Source: Legionella moravica DSM 19234 (lineage in GTDB: Bacteria; Pseudomonadota; Gammaproteobacteria; Legionellales; Legionellaceae). From it: a stretch of DNA of 51,822 nt. The notes under the pieces are model-generated. The model made no database searches, was not told where the DNA came from, and was given only the letters and a program-made list of their open reading frames with translations. Made by a program: the position numbers and the translations under genes. The stretch covers positions 177,393-229,214 of the forward strand of contig NZ_KE384001.1 of the NCBI RefSeq assembly GCF_000423305.1, in the 5' to 3' direction. Position 1 is the stretch's first letter, and each line of letters opens with the position of its first letter. Of the stretch, positions 9,366 to 18,491 are shown one piece after another.

Positions 9366-9410
9366 ACTCTCTGTACATGACAAAAAAACAGTCATGCTTG
9401 CGCAGGCGCA
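9366..9410. repeat. Dispersed, inverted copy of the array-end element
   Basis: ACTCTCTGTACATGAC, then an A-run and CAGTCATGC, matches the reverse complement of positions about 690-728 (ACTCTCTACATGAC, an A-run, GCGGTCTTGCC), with a GC-rich GCGCAGGC core after it. This indicates a repeat family with more than one locus. The rest of 9267-9561 contains a GC-rich stretch (about 9450-9495) and a small CGCGC/GCGCG hairpin at 9507-9520, and no gene. Confidence 0.65.
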
Positions 9411-9561
9411 GTAGTATCCGGGGAAAATGAACTTCTTTCGATCAAATCTCCTCTCCACTGCGAGCAGCGTGGGGGCGAGTTTAGGGTGAGGGGGGTAAAA
9501 TACTATCGCGCAAAAGCGCGCTCCTTACTTACTCAACACCTTTCATTTTAAAAGGAGTATT

Positions 9562-10740
9562 ATGAATCACCTTGATTGGTTAGCTAAATTAATTGCTTTC
9601 GATACAACTTCGCGCTATTCGAATTTATCACTCGTTGAATTTTTGGCCAATGTTTTAACTGATCATAAAATCAATCCAATTTTAATTCATGACAGCAAGC
9701 AACCCAAAGCCAATTTATTCGCTACTCTTCCAGGTAAGAATGGAAGGATTAATGGTGGAATCGTCTTGTCCGGTCATACCGATGTTGTTCCCGTTGATGG
9801 GCAAAATTGGGACAGCAATCCTTTTGAGGCAACCATTAGAGAGAACCGTGTTTATGGAAGGGGGGCTTGCGATATGAAAGGATTTATCGCTGTTGTTATG
9901 GCTTTAATTCCGAAATTGCAAGGCATGAATTTAGATTTTCCAGTTCACTTAGCCTTTTCATATGACGAGGAAATAGGTTGTTTGGGTGCCCCTTATCTAA
10001 TAGATAAAATTTTAGAGCTGAATTACAGGCCTGATGCCTGTATTGTTGGTGAGCCTACATTGATGCAGCCGGTTATTGGGCATAAAGGGAAACAATCATA
10101 CCGCTGTCAGATACATGGGGTTGCCGCACATTCTTCTTTAACGGATCAAGGATCCAATGCTATCGAACATGCGGCCACTATGATCAGCTATTTGAGGGGC
10201 ATTGCTACTGAGTTTAAAAACAAGGGATTTCGGGATCCTGCCTACGATGTACCCTATACCACATTAACTACCAATTTGATTCAAGGGGGAAACTCCTATA
10301 ATACCTTACCCAGTTTATGCGACTTTATTTTTGAATTTAGAAATTTAGCTGTAGATAACCCCATTGATCTGGACCAAAAAATCAATTCTTTTGTTGATGA
10401 GCATTTAAGACCCACTTTGAAACAGGAACATGCAGAAGCCGATGTGAGCCTGGAGACTATTGCAAAAGCACCCGGTTTGGATACTAATCCATCTGAGCCA
10501 ATTGTTCAGGCAGCACAACAGATTTGTCATAGTGATAAATTGCACAAGGTTGCTTATGCAACAGAGGCTGGATTATTTCAACAAGCACACATCTCAACCA
10601 TAGTCTGTGGTCCTGGCAGTATCGAGCAGGCACATCGTGCCAATGAATACGTTGCTATAGAGCAGTTGGTATCTTGCGAACAGTTTATAATCGATTTGTT
10701 GCAATCGCCATTTCTTCTGAACATCCCGTCTGATAAGTGA
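9562..10740 (+). CDS. argE: Acetylornithine deacetylase (M20 family)
   Basis: The 392-aa cytosolic M20 zinc hydrolase removes the acetyl group from N-acetylornithine in the linear arginine pathway. Metal and catalytic motifs are present: SGHTDVVP (H72, D74), GRGACDMKG, YDEEIG with the catalytic Glu pair, VGEPT, and a C-terminal CGPGSIEQAHRANE supplying the last histidine ligand. Length is close to E. coli ArgE (383 aa). AGGAG lies 7 nt before the ATG. No other arginine gene is beside it, so a related amidohydrolase role (DapE-like or N-acyl amino acid scavenging) cannot be excluded, but the motif set fits ArgE best. Confidence 0.9.
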   Translation: MNHLDWLAKLIAFDTTSRYSNLSLVEFLANVLTDHKINPILIHDSKQPKANLFATLPGKNGRINGGIVLSGHTDVVPVDGQNWDSNPFEATIRENRVYGRGACDMKGFIAVVMALIPKLQGMNLDFPVHLAFSYDEEIGCLGAPYLIDKILELNYRPDACIVGEPTLMQPVIGHKGKQSYRCQIHGVAAHSSLTDQGSNAIEHAATMISYLRGIATEFKNKGFRDPAYDVPYTTLTTNLIQGGNSYNTLPSLCDFIFEFRNLAVDNPIDLDQKINSFVDEHLRPTLKQEHAEADVSLETIAKAPGLDTNPSEPIVQAAQQICHSDKLHKVAYATEAGLFQQAHISTIVCGPGSIEQAHRANEYVAIEQLVSCEQFIIDLLQSPFLLNIPSDK

Positions 10741-10784
10741 CTAAGCAGAGCTGTTTTCTTTGTTTATACAAGTACTTTTACAGG

Positions 10785-10936
10785 CTATTCACAAAGTTAT
10801 GCACAGAATTTGTGGATAACCTGTTCTGCAAGGGGATGGAACATATCTTTTAAAATCTGTTATTTATCAATAAATTAATTTAAATGTATATTAATGATTG
10901 ATCTTGCTGAAAAAGTATGAATCTAATTTATCCACA
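10785..10936. promoter_or_regulatory. Cluster of DnaA-box-like 9-mers
   Basis: Three sites match the DnaA box TTATNCACA: TTATGCACA at 10797-10805, TGTGGATAA (reverse of TTATCCACA) at 10811-10819, and TTATCCACA at 10928-10936. CTATTCACA at 10785-10793 is one base off. They sit in an AT-rich 323-bp gap between argE and the udk-like gene. Neither dnaA nor dnaN is nearby, so this is probably a DnaA-titration or regulatory site and not the origin. Confidence 0.65.
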
Positions 10937-11063
10937 TCAGAATTATTCAGTTATTTGTTTATTTGGGCATCCCGATTAAACATTTTGTACGGATTCAAAA
11001 TAGTCTATTGTAATTTATTTTAGCAAGAATATAATGCCTTCTTTTTGTCCAAAAGGGATTGTT

Positions 11064-11744
11064 ATGCCTAAATTTATTTTTGTAACTGGAGCAACGGGAT
11101 CCGGAAAATCAACGGTAGCCGATGAAATGGAATTCTTGATAAAAGAGAAAGGATTCAGTGTTGCTACTTTGAATCTGGATCATTATTATCTTCCTCAAAG
11201 CAAACTGGATCCTGATAAGCCAAAGAATTTTGATGTTCCGGAAGCTCTGGAGCAAGAGTTGATTATTGCCCATCTAATTGCTTTAGAATCAGGCAACGCT
11301 ATTGAACGACCTACCTACGATATGACAGTCAGTGATCGAGTCCCTAGGGGTGAAGTTACTTTTTCTCCGCAGGATGTCATTATTGTTGAGGGAATTTTTG
11401 CCGGAGAATACAAACGTTATCTTAAAAGAGATACAGAACGATTAAGTGTTTATTTACACTCTCCACAATTAAATGATAATTACACTAGAAAAGCTGATCG
11501 AGACAGTGTTGAAAGGAAAAAAACACCTGAGCATATCAAGGCTATGAGAGCGAATCAGATGTTTTGTTTATTTCATTATGTAGCGCCACACATGACTTCA
11601 TCTGATATAGTAATTGATAACAGTTGGCAGCCAGTGGCCAGTTCGAGTGACAGTCCCTCTAAAGTACCAATGATTATTGAAGATAAATTGGACCGGCTGA
11701 TGAGCTTTTTATCTTTAGAAAAGTCATCTACTTTGGGTTTTTAA
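11064..11744 (+). CDS. udk: Uridine kinase-like P-loop kinase
   Basis: A P-loop (TGATGSGKST) opens the protein. A Walker-B-like VIIVEGIFAG, the LNLDHYY substrate segment and the NFDVPEAL motif follow, all typical of the uridine kinase/phosphoribulokinase family. The usual reaction is phosphorylation of uridine and cytidine in pyrimidine salvage. An in-frame ATG at 11034 exists, but AAAGGGA just before the ATG at 11064 and the immediate start of the P-loop strand favour 11064 (226 aa; E. coli Udk is 213). It is followed 37 bp later by an MFS gene, so the two are probably cotranscribed. Other members of the family act on pantothenate or ribulose phosphate, so exact substrate is less certain. 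Confidence 0.82.
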   Translation: MPKFIFVTGATGSGKSTVADEMEFLIKEKGFSVATLNLDHYYLPQSKLDPDKPKNFDVPEALEQELIIAHLIALESGNAIERPTYDMTVSDRVPRGEVTFSPQDVIIVEGIFAGEYKRYLKRDTERLSVYLHSPQLNDNYTRKADRDSVERKKTPEHIKAMRANQMFCLFHYVAPHMTSSDIVIDNSWQPVASSSDSPSKVPMIIEDKLDRLMSFLSLEKSSTLGF

Positions 11745-11781
11745 TTTATTTTTAAGGACATACAAGTCAAAGGATTGATTT

Positions 11782-12975
11782 ATGGCAAAGCATTATGCTT
11801 TTCGTACACTGACTCAAATCCCATCAGGAATATGGATATTGGGTTTTGTGAGTATGTTGATGGATATTTCCTCGGAAATCATCCATAGTCTTTTACCTCT
11901 ATTTATGGTGACTGTGCTGGGAGCGAGTATGGTCACTATAGGAGTTATTGAGGGTATTGCTGAAGCCACCGCATTGATTGTACGCGTGTTTTCAGGGGTA
12001 CTAAGCGATTATTTAGGTAAAAGAAAGGGTATCGTTTTATTAGGTTATGGCTTAAGTGCTTTAACTAAACCATTATTTGCTTTGTCTTCATCGGTGGGTT
12101 GGGTTTTTGCTGCTCGTTTTATGGATAGAATAGGTAAGGGAATAAGAGGAGCACCCAGGGATGCATTGATTGCTGATTTGGCTCCAGCGGATTTGCGCGG
12201 TGCGTCTTTTGGTTTGCGGCAATCGCTTGATACGGTCGGTGCCTTGCTCGGCCCATTGCTTGCTTTCGGCTTGATGATTTTGTTTGCTAATCAATTCAGA
12301 GTCATTTTCGCTTTCGCTTTAATTCCAGCTTTAATTGCTGTTCTATTAATTATAATCGGTGTTGAAGACGTTCAAACGACCTCTGAGCGTGAATCGGCTA
12401 ATCCTGTGAGCATGAAGTACATAAAAAAATTACCTGAGGCTTACTGGTGGGTTTGTATTGTGGGAGCCGCAATTGCACTGGCTCGATTCAGTGAGGCTTT
12501 TCTGGTTTTACGGGCTGTTCAGGGTGCGATGCCCCTCGCAATGGTTCCATTGGTTTTGGTTATCATGAATCTGGTGTATACCTTATCTGCTTATCCAGTA
12601 GGGTGGTTGGCAGATAGAATGCGGCACGTCAATTTATTGGTCTTGGGATTAATTATTTTAATCGCTGCGGATTTGATATTGGCTCTTGGTAATCAGTGGT
12701 ATATTGTTTTGATCGGTTCGGGTTTTTGGGGACTGCATATGGGATTTACTCAGGGATTACTTGCCGCGATGATTGCAGAAACATCCCCTTCATCTGTACG
12801 CGGAACAGCTTATGGGGTCTTTAATTTATTAAGTGGAGTTGCTTTGCTTTTGGCTAGCATTATTGCCGGGCTTTTATGGGAGCAATTTGGGGCGCCCTAT
12901 ACTTTTTGCGCAGGAGCTGCATTGTCGTTGATCGCTTTAACAGGATTGCTGTACGTAAAATATAAAGTAGTGTGA
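11782..12975 (+). CDS. Major facilitator superfamily transporter
   Basis: The 397-aa protein has about twelve transmembrane helices and no signal peptide. The loop 2-3 motif (SDYLGKRKG) and the GIRGAPRDALIAD segment mark it as MFS, in a subgroup often annotated as drug or metabolite efflux. AAAGGA precedes the ATG. It lies 37 bp after the udk-like kinase, suggesting one transcript, perhaps linking nucleoside or related solute transport with phosphorylation; that link is inference from position only. Confidence 0.88.
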   Translation: MAKHYAFRTLTQIPSGIWILGFVSMLMDISSEIIHSLLPLFMVTVLGASMVTIGVIEGIAEATALIVRVFSGVLSDYLGKRKGIVLLGYGLSALTKPLFALSSSVGWVFAARFMDRIGKGIRGAPRDALIADLAPADLRGASFGLRQSLDTVGALLGPLLAFGLMILFANQFRVIFAFALIPALIAVLLIIIGVEDVQTTSERESANPVSMKYIKKLPEAYWWVCIVGAAIALARFSEAFLVLRAVQGAMPLAMVPLVLVIMNLVYTLSAYPVGWLADRMRHVNLLVLGLIILIAADLILALGNQWYIVLIGSGFWGLHMGFTQGLLAAMIAETSPSSVRGTAYGVFNLLSGVALLLASIIAGLLWEQFGAPYTFCAGAALSLIALTGLLYVKYKVV

Positions 12976-13079
12976 ATAGTGCTTCATCTATTTAACTTGC
13001 GATTTATTTACCCAGCTTATTGATTGCTCAATTTGCTTAAAGTATAATTTTTAATCTCTAAGTTCATCGGGGTTCAAAA

Positions 13080-15386
13080 ATGTCCAAAAATGCTCTTTTT
13101 AATTTAATCAATGCTCGAAAACAGTTTGCGCATTTTGCAATGCCTGATAATGTTCATTTATTAGAACGAACTCATAAATCGGGCACTCCATATTTCTTGT
13201 TCGAACTGCCTTTAAAGGAACAGTTGGTAATAGGGGGCTATCGTTTAACCAATCATCACCTGAGCGTGTATTCGGATGCTGTTGGAAAAATAGATTATAA
13301 AAGCCAATATCACTATACTGCTTATTTCGAAAAAGAAGGAATTGAATACCGATTACATGTTTTTTTTGATTCTCGTGATTATTTTTTTTCTCACCCCCAT
13401 TTTGCGGAAATTAAATCGGAAAATGAATTCGTAACTGTAAATTGTCAAGAGCACGATGCTGCATTTACCTTACTGGCTGACACAGCTACCCGTGAGCTTG
13501 TTGAGAAATTAAGAGCATTTCAGGCCATGGTTATTAAATCATTGGAAGCGCTTTACGAAGAGCTGGAAGCCAGGATTCTGGTTTTATCTGAAAACATACA
13601 TCTTAATAAGAAAGCATATATTGAAGCCATCAAACGGCAAAAAGAGGTCTTAAATCAAATAGTCCTTTATTCGAATCATCCTGGACCAGTATTTCGTAAA
13701 ATGAGCTGGTTAAACATGACACTAGCTAATGTCATGACTATCGATGCACCTTCTGCTGCGTCGAAGGAAGAAGCGACGTCCAGTGATAAAGCGGAGCGCG
13801 TTGAACGAAAATCACGTTCTGCCAAAAAAGGCACTGGTTATCAAGCCACCCATTTTAAACAGCATGCCGTCCAAAAATCAGCACTTGCAGAAGACGTCGC
13901 CAAGCATAAAGTTGCCCCAAAAGAGAGTTTCGCAGCAGCAATTCAGCAGTTAAAATTGCGTACTGACGCCTATCAATCGATGACTGATGAAAAACTGATA
14001 ACTCAAATAGAAGAACTCTATCTTGATGTCTTGGGACTCGAGTGGACTTTGGAATCCAGACACAATTATGAGGTTACTCTAAAGGATTTAACTAATTTAA
14101 GAGTCCTCGAAGATCGAGTCAAGCAATTGGGTATTGGTTTATTGCAAAGAGCGTTAATTCGAGAGCACTATGAGCAAGCTGCTCAATTAAACTCGTTTCA
14201 CTCGATGTTGCCAGAAACTATCGTTTTATTAGCGTTACAAAACTTTAAAGCTGAATTGTTGGACTTTTTGCTGAAACATAAAATTATGCCTATTAATTTC
14301 AAAGGATTTGTAATTGCGCACAAAGAATACCCATCTTTAGTTGATTATTGTTTCAAAAACTCAACTAAAGAGGTTCCGGCACTAAAGTGTCTTAATATTT
14401 TGGTTAAACATGGTGTTTCCCTGTTGGATATAGAGAGTAGTTCTGGTTTGCCCTACGCGGCAGTTCTTCTTTTGAAACCCGGCCATCCTTTGCGAGAAGT
14501 ACTGGAACAAAATGCCGGACTTACGATTAACAATCCTTTATTTTATAAACAGCTGAATCAGGTTCTGCGTCTGGTATTGGATAAATCAACCTGTGCCCCT
14601 GAGTTAAAGAGTCAGGTAGCTGAGTTAATCCTGTCAAATCAGCACAAAATTGAATTATTAAAACATCACATTCATTCAACTGAACCCATGAGCGTGCCTT
14701 CATATTTAGAAGAAACTTTGGGTGAGCAGATGATACGACAACTACTTGATGATCCACAAATTCGTTTTTATAAACAATCAATTGAACGCAAAGTTGCTCA
14801 ATTAATTCGAAGATTACCACGTGCGCAGCATAAAGCGATTGCTGGTTTTACTAAAGTCGATTTTGAATTAATCAGCAATTCATTAAACAGAATTGAGAAT
14901 CTTGCAGAAGTCCCTTCATTTGAAGAAATTAAAAAAGATGTGGTAAGACAACAAATTTTGATACTGGAGTTTGTTGAGCTTAGGGATGAAGCGATTGATA
15001 AAGAGGAGTTACTGAGTTTCGTCATCCAGCTTAAACGAAAACTCACAAGGGATGAAAAGAAATTATTAGCTCGTTTAAATATGATTTTGAGCAGGATGGG
15101 TGAAATTGAGAAATTATTGCTGAACAGGGAGCATGATCCAATTCAGGCAATAAAAGATAAAGTCTCAGCTTCACTTTCAGAAATAAGTAATGAAAACAGT
15201 GATTTGAAACAGATTATTTCTGGTCTGATCAAAGAATCATCTTCCAGCAGTTCTGATGCACCAAGGCCTGAAATTGGTTTGGCCTTTGGGATGTTTTATA
15301 ATATGTTTGAAACCGCAAGCTCTGATACCACTGCAAACACTTCAGGTGAAGAACCTGATATGACAAATATCTGCAGAATCTCCTGA
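13080..15386 (+). CDS. Large protein of unknown function, candidate effector
   Basis: I do not recognise this 768-aa soluble protein. The first about 150 residues look like a mixed alpha/beta domain with aromatic beta strands. Residues about 150-200 are coiled-coil-like, 220-290 are charged and basic linker, and about 370-480 contain repeats faintly like ankyrin (NFKAELLDFLLKHK, LKCLNILVKHGVSLLDIE). Residues 560-700 are helical. The last about 49 residues have a six-serine run and a Ser/Thr/Glu-rich tail, as in many Dot/Icm substrates. There is no signal peptide or membrane helix. GGGG lies upstream of the ATG. It is convergent with the next large unknown gene. Confidence 0.8.
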   Translation: MSKNALFNLINARKQFAHFAMPDNVHLLERTHKSGTPYFLFELPLKEQLVIGGYRLTNHHLSVYSDAVGKIDYKSQYHYTAYFEKEGIEYRLHVFFDSRDYFFSHPHFAEIKSENEFVTVNCQEHDAAFTLLADTATRELVEKLRAFQAMVIKSLEALYEELEARILVLSENIHLNKKAYIEAIKRQKEVLNQIVLYSNHPGPVFRKMSWLNMTLANVMTIDAPSAASKEEATSSDKAERVERKSRSAKKGTGYQATHFKQHAVQKSALAEDVAKHKVAPKESFAAAIQQLKLRTDAYQSMTDEKLITQIEELYLDVLGLEWTLESRHNYEVTLKDLTNLRVLEDRVKQLGIGLLQRALIREHYEQAAQLNSFHSMLPETIVLLALQNFKAELLDFLLKHKIMPINFKGFVIAHKEYPSLVDYCFKNSTKEVPALKCLNILVKHGVSLLDIESSSGLPYAAVLLLKPGHPLREVLEQNAGLTINNPLFYKQLNQVLRLVLDKSTCAPELKSQVAELILSNQHKIELLKHHIHSTEPMSVPSYLEETLGEQMIRQLLDDPQIRFYKQSIERKVAQLIRRLPRAQHKAIAGFTKVDFELISNSLNRIENLAEVPSFEEIKKDVVRQQILILEFVELRDEAIDKEELLSFVIQLKRKLTRDEKKLLARLNMILSRMGEIEKLLLNREHDPIQAIKDKVSASLSEISNENSDLKQIISGLIKESSSSSSDAPRPEIGLAFGMFYNMFETASSDTTANTSGEEPDMTNICRIS

Positions 15387-15428
15387 TTTGCGAGTGAAGG
15401 AAAATTGATTTGCTTACTTTGAGCTAGA

Positions 15429-15468
15429 GTAGCAAGTGTCTTGATTTTTAATCCAAAACATTTGCTAC
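15429..15468. terminator. Inverted repeat between convergent genes
   Basis: GTAGCAAGTG (15429-15438) and CATTTGCTAC (15459-15468) pair with one G-T wobble around a 20-nt loop. It lies in the 96-bp gap between two convergent genes, where a two-way terminator would be expected. There is no convincing T-run. Confidence 0.35.
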
Positions 15469-15482
15469 GTTCGCTGGATGGA

Positions 15483-17609
15483 TTAAATACTCGGACATTT
15501 TGACACAGTATCTAGTTCATCGGGTGATTGAACCAGTTCCTGATAGAATTGATCTAAATCTTCCAGTAGTTCAGCCAGGCTGTCACAATAATATGTCCCT
15601 GATTGAGCATTTTCAATTAACTCTTTGTATTGGTCTATGTAAATATCGTACTCATCAGTCAAGTCAGTATTGTTAACATGCTCATGTTCTTTGATTTTAG
15701 TTAATACATCATCGATTTTTATTTTAATATGCTTAAAGTCCTTCTTGGTACCTTGAACTGGAGGAGCTGGTTGTTCCGCTTTTTTCCACTCATAGATAAA
15801 AACCAATGCAATGATCGTTAGAGGAATTAGTGTAATTAATCCTAAATAAAACATTGAATTTGTAGAAGGGTCTGGAGGAGTATAGCGTTCCGGGCATTCA
15901 TGGGGATGAGTCTGACAGATTGGTTCAGTAAGTGTAGATGATGTTGGTGGGAATAACGAAGAATAATGTGGGGTAGGAGTGTGAGCTGTGATTGAGTTTA
16001 TTTGCGGTTTAGCCGTTTGGAGAACTCGAGTTAAAGGTTCGGGAGCGCTGGGGCCTATTCGTCCTTGTTTAGTATGTTGATGTTTAACCCAGTGGTGCAT
16101 GGATCCCATAAGTTTGTCCAATTCTTGCGCCTGGCCTGCAATAGCTTCGAAAGAAGTGTCTTTTATTTGAGATGCACTGAGATGAGTGATTACCTGATTG
16201 ACCTGTCCTTTAAGTGCCTTATTGGTTTTAAGCAAATCAGAACTGCTGGAGGGAAATTGGGATAAGGTATCATGGTTTTTTCTAAAGGTTTGTAATTTTG
16301 CCTGCTCCGCTGTAAATAATCGTTTCCAAACAGATAAATCCTGTTCTTGCTGTATGGCTTTATGATATGCCTGGGTATTTTTTTCAATAATTGCATCAAT
16401 ATGGTGCGACGATTCATCGATAAAAACATCAATTTGATTGAGCAGGGAGAGCATTTGCTCTTTGAATTGATGGATAGTATAGACTTCTCCGGCTTGTCCC
16501 AAAAGATCCATGATTTGAGCGACTACTTTCTGAAATCTATCCAGTTCATCCAAATCTGAAACGGCATTGGCATAGTGATTTAAAATATCTTCATCCATGG
16601 CAATTAAATGAAATTTTGGACAGTTTTTTAATTGCTCCATCTGAAATCTATCCAGTTCATCCAAATCTGAAACGGCATTGGCATAGTGATTTAAAATATC
16701 TTCATCCATGGCAATTAAATGAAATTTTGGACAGTTTTTTAATTGCTCCATTGTTAAATGAAGGACAGGGGCTGAATCAGCAACTAATTCTGTAGCGTGT
16801 TTTCCGCAGTTTTTTGCTACCTGTGTAGGATATGCACTGGAGTCTGTAATGTGCTCCAGTGTAAAATCATAAGGATGTGGGTTCACTGGACTTATATTCA
16901 GAGCAAAATGTAAAATTCTGTTTCTGTCTGTTGATAGTTTTTTTATGGTTTTTGATAACTCTCCAAGACGTTCTCTGAGGAGCTGCGATTCCACTAAATG
17001 GGTTAAATAAGGATGAATTTTGTTATCAATCACTCCACGAAAGTTGGCCAAAAACAAACGATCCGATCCCTCCAGTGGTGAAATGTTTTTTTCAATGGTT
17101 CGTAAATAATGAGTGAGTAATTCCAATTGTTCCTGGACTTGTTGGATGTTGGTATTTTGACTTAAGCCTTTTAAAATATTATTTACATCCAGAAGAACAT
17201 AATTCATCGGTTGGTTTAAATGTTCTTCTGGTAATTCCTGATTTCTTAGCAAAAGGTAGTCACCTACATTTTGCATTAAATCATACAAGGATGGCCATTG
17301 CAGTCTTTGGCTATCAATGGGCTGTACATGAAAATCATCGCGGGTTAATACTTGACGAGGTTTGAACGAATCGGAGTAAAGCCACGCGTGCTCATAAATA
17401 TTAATCAAAGCCTGATCTGAGTCAGCAAACCACGAACCCTGGTTGGTCAAATAATCCGGATGAATGCCTGATTTGGAGCGAATCGCTAAAACCCAGTCAC
17501 GAAAATTTAATTCCTGCTCTGTATAACCGTATTCAGAATGAAGCCAAAATCGTGCTTTATTAGGTATTGGTCTATAGGATGCCAAATGTTCCTTCTTTTC
17601 CTTTCCCAT
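15483..17609 (-). CDS. Coiled-coil protein with one C-terminal membrane helix, candidate effector
   Basis: This 708-aa protein is not recognised by name. A TTG start at 17633 is possible, but AAGGAG sits 8 nt before the ATG at 17609. Most of the chain is predicted helical with spectrin-like coiled coils. Residues 287-323 and 324-360 are an identical 37-residue duplication, the product of a perfect 111-bp tandem repeat. A proline/serine/threonine-rich stretch (about 520-580) precedes one strong membrane helix (586-608) with a KK flank, and an acidic tail of about 100 residues follows. A tail-anchored-like layout with coiled coil suggests a membrane-tethering or host-directed protein; this is inference. 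Confidence 0.82.
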   Translation of the reverse strand: MGKEKKEHLASYRPIPNKARFWLHSEYGYTEQELNFRDWVLAIRSKSGIHPDYLTNQGSWFADSDQALINIYEHAWLYSDSFKPRQVLTRDDFHVQPIDSQRLQWPSLYDLMQNVGDYLLLRNQELPEEHLNQPMNYVLLDVNNILKGLSQNTNIQQVQEQLELLTHYLRTIEKNISPLEGSDRLFLANFRGVIDNKIHPYLTHLVESQLLRERLGELSKTIKKLSTDRNRILHFALNISPVNPHPYDFTLEHITDSSAYPTQVAKNCGKHATELVADSAPVLHLTMEQLKNCPKFHLIAMDEDILNHYANAVSDLDELDRFQMEQLKNCPKFHLIAMDEDILNHYANAVSDLDELDRFQKVVAQIMDLLGQAGEVYTIHQFKEQMLSLLNQIDVFIDESSHHIDAIIEKNTQAYHKAIQQEQDLSVWKRLFTAEQAKLQTFRKNHDTLSQFPSSSSDLLKTNKALKGQVNQVITHLSASQIKDTSFEAIAGQAQELDKLMGSMHHWVKHQHTKQGRIGPSAPEPLTRVLQTAKPQINSITAHTPTPHYSSLFPPTSSTLTEPICQTHPHECPERYTPPDPSTNSMFYLGLITLIPLTIIALVFIYEWKKAEQPAPPVQGTKKDFKHIKIKIDDVLTKIKEHEHVNNTDLTDEYDIYIDQYKELIENAQSGTYYCDSLAELLEDLDQFYQELVQSPDELDTVSKCPSI
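16530..16751. repeat. Perfect 111-bp tandem duplication inside a coding region
   Basis: Positions 16530-16640 and 16641-16751 are identical base for base. The unit is a multiple of three, so the frame is kept and 37 residues beginning MEQLKNC are doubled. Zero divergence between the copies points to a recent duplication. Confidence 0.97.
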
Positions 17610-17841
17610 ACTTCTCACTCCTTGAGAAAGCAAATAACCCTAAGGATATTGCCTGGTTTATGATAGGTTGTTTTACAGCCTGGTAATAATATCCATAACC
17701 AACTAGGTTACTTTTATACCAATTAATTTGATAACATTCTTTCATTTAATAAGCAATAGTTCTTAAGTTGCACATCAATCCAATCTTCCACCGACACCTG
17801 AATTTTGCTAAATTAGGACTTTTGATTTTTATAGGTGTGCT

Positions 17842-18327
17842 ATGCCATCATTTGATATTGTTTCTGAAATAAATGAAGTTGAGTTACGGAATGCTGTAGA
17901 TAATGCGACGCGGGAAGTTGGGACCCGTTTTGATTTTCGTGGTGTTGAAGCAACAATTGAACTTAAAGAACTCACTGTTACCCTGCGATCTGAATCGGAA
18001 TTTCAGGTGCGTCAGCTTGAAGATTTATTTCGTACTCATTGCACCAAGCGTAATCTGACTACTGCCGGGGTTGATATTGAAGATAAGCCGGTTCATATCG
18101 GAAAATTTTACTCTCTGAACATGACGTTTAAGCAGGGGATTGATCAACCTACGGCCAAAGAAATCATTAAATTTATTAAAGACAGCAAGGCGAAAGTTCA
18201 AACATCCATCCAGGGGGAGAAAATTCGGGTTACCGGGAAAAAACGCGATGATCTTCAGGATACAATCGCTTTATTAAAGAAATCTGATATTGAATTACCA
18301 CTGCAATTTGAAAATTTCCGTGATTAA
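17842..18327 (+). CDS. yajQ: YajQ family nucleotide-binding protein
   Basis: The 161-aa protein matches YajQ (UPF0234/DUF520; 163 aa in E. coli) throughout: MPSFDIVSE at the start, TRFDFRG, KGIDQPTAKEI-like KQGIDQPTAKEI, and the ending RVTGKKRDDLQ followed by LPLQFENFRD. The fold is two ferredoxin-like halves that bind nucleotides. Xanthomonas and Pseudomonas relatives have been reported to bind cyclic di-GMP and act with LysR-type regulators. AGGTG precedes the ATG. The neighbouring minus-strand gene is a GGDEF-EAL enzyme, an apt context. Confidence 0.95.
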   Translation: MPSFDIVSEINEVELRNAVDNATREVGTRFDFRGVEATIELKELTVTLRSESEFQVRQLEDLFRTHCTKRNLTTAGVDIEDKPVHIGKFYSLNMTFKQGIDQPTAKEIIKFIKDSKAKVQTSIQGEKIRVTGKKRDDLQDTIALLKKSDIELPLQFENFRD

Positions 18328-18491
18328 CTTGTTTCATGCGTTCGAGCTGGTGCCCGCTGCTTGCCAACTTTTTCAAGGCTTGGTGATAGCGGATTCTTCT
18401 GCTTTTTTTTAAAAATCAGCTCAGCTTTATCCACCTGATTCTCGCGCTTATGCCGCGGGATTTCGGTTAATGAGTGATGTCCCTACATGGT

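Noticed and set aside
10741..11063. Chromosomal origin (oriC)
   Set aside because: DnaA boxes are present, but dnaA, dnaN, rpmH or gidA are not adjacent.
11034..11063. Upstream ATG as udk start
   Set aside because: The ribosome site AAAGGGA lies directly before the second ATG, and the family starts right at the P-loop strand.
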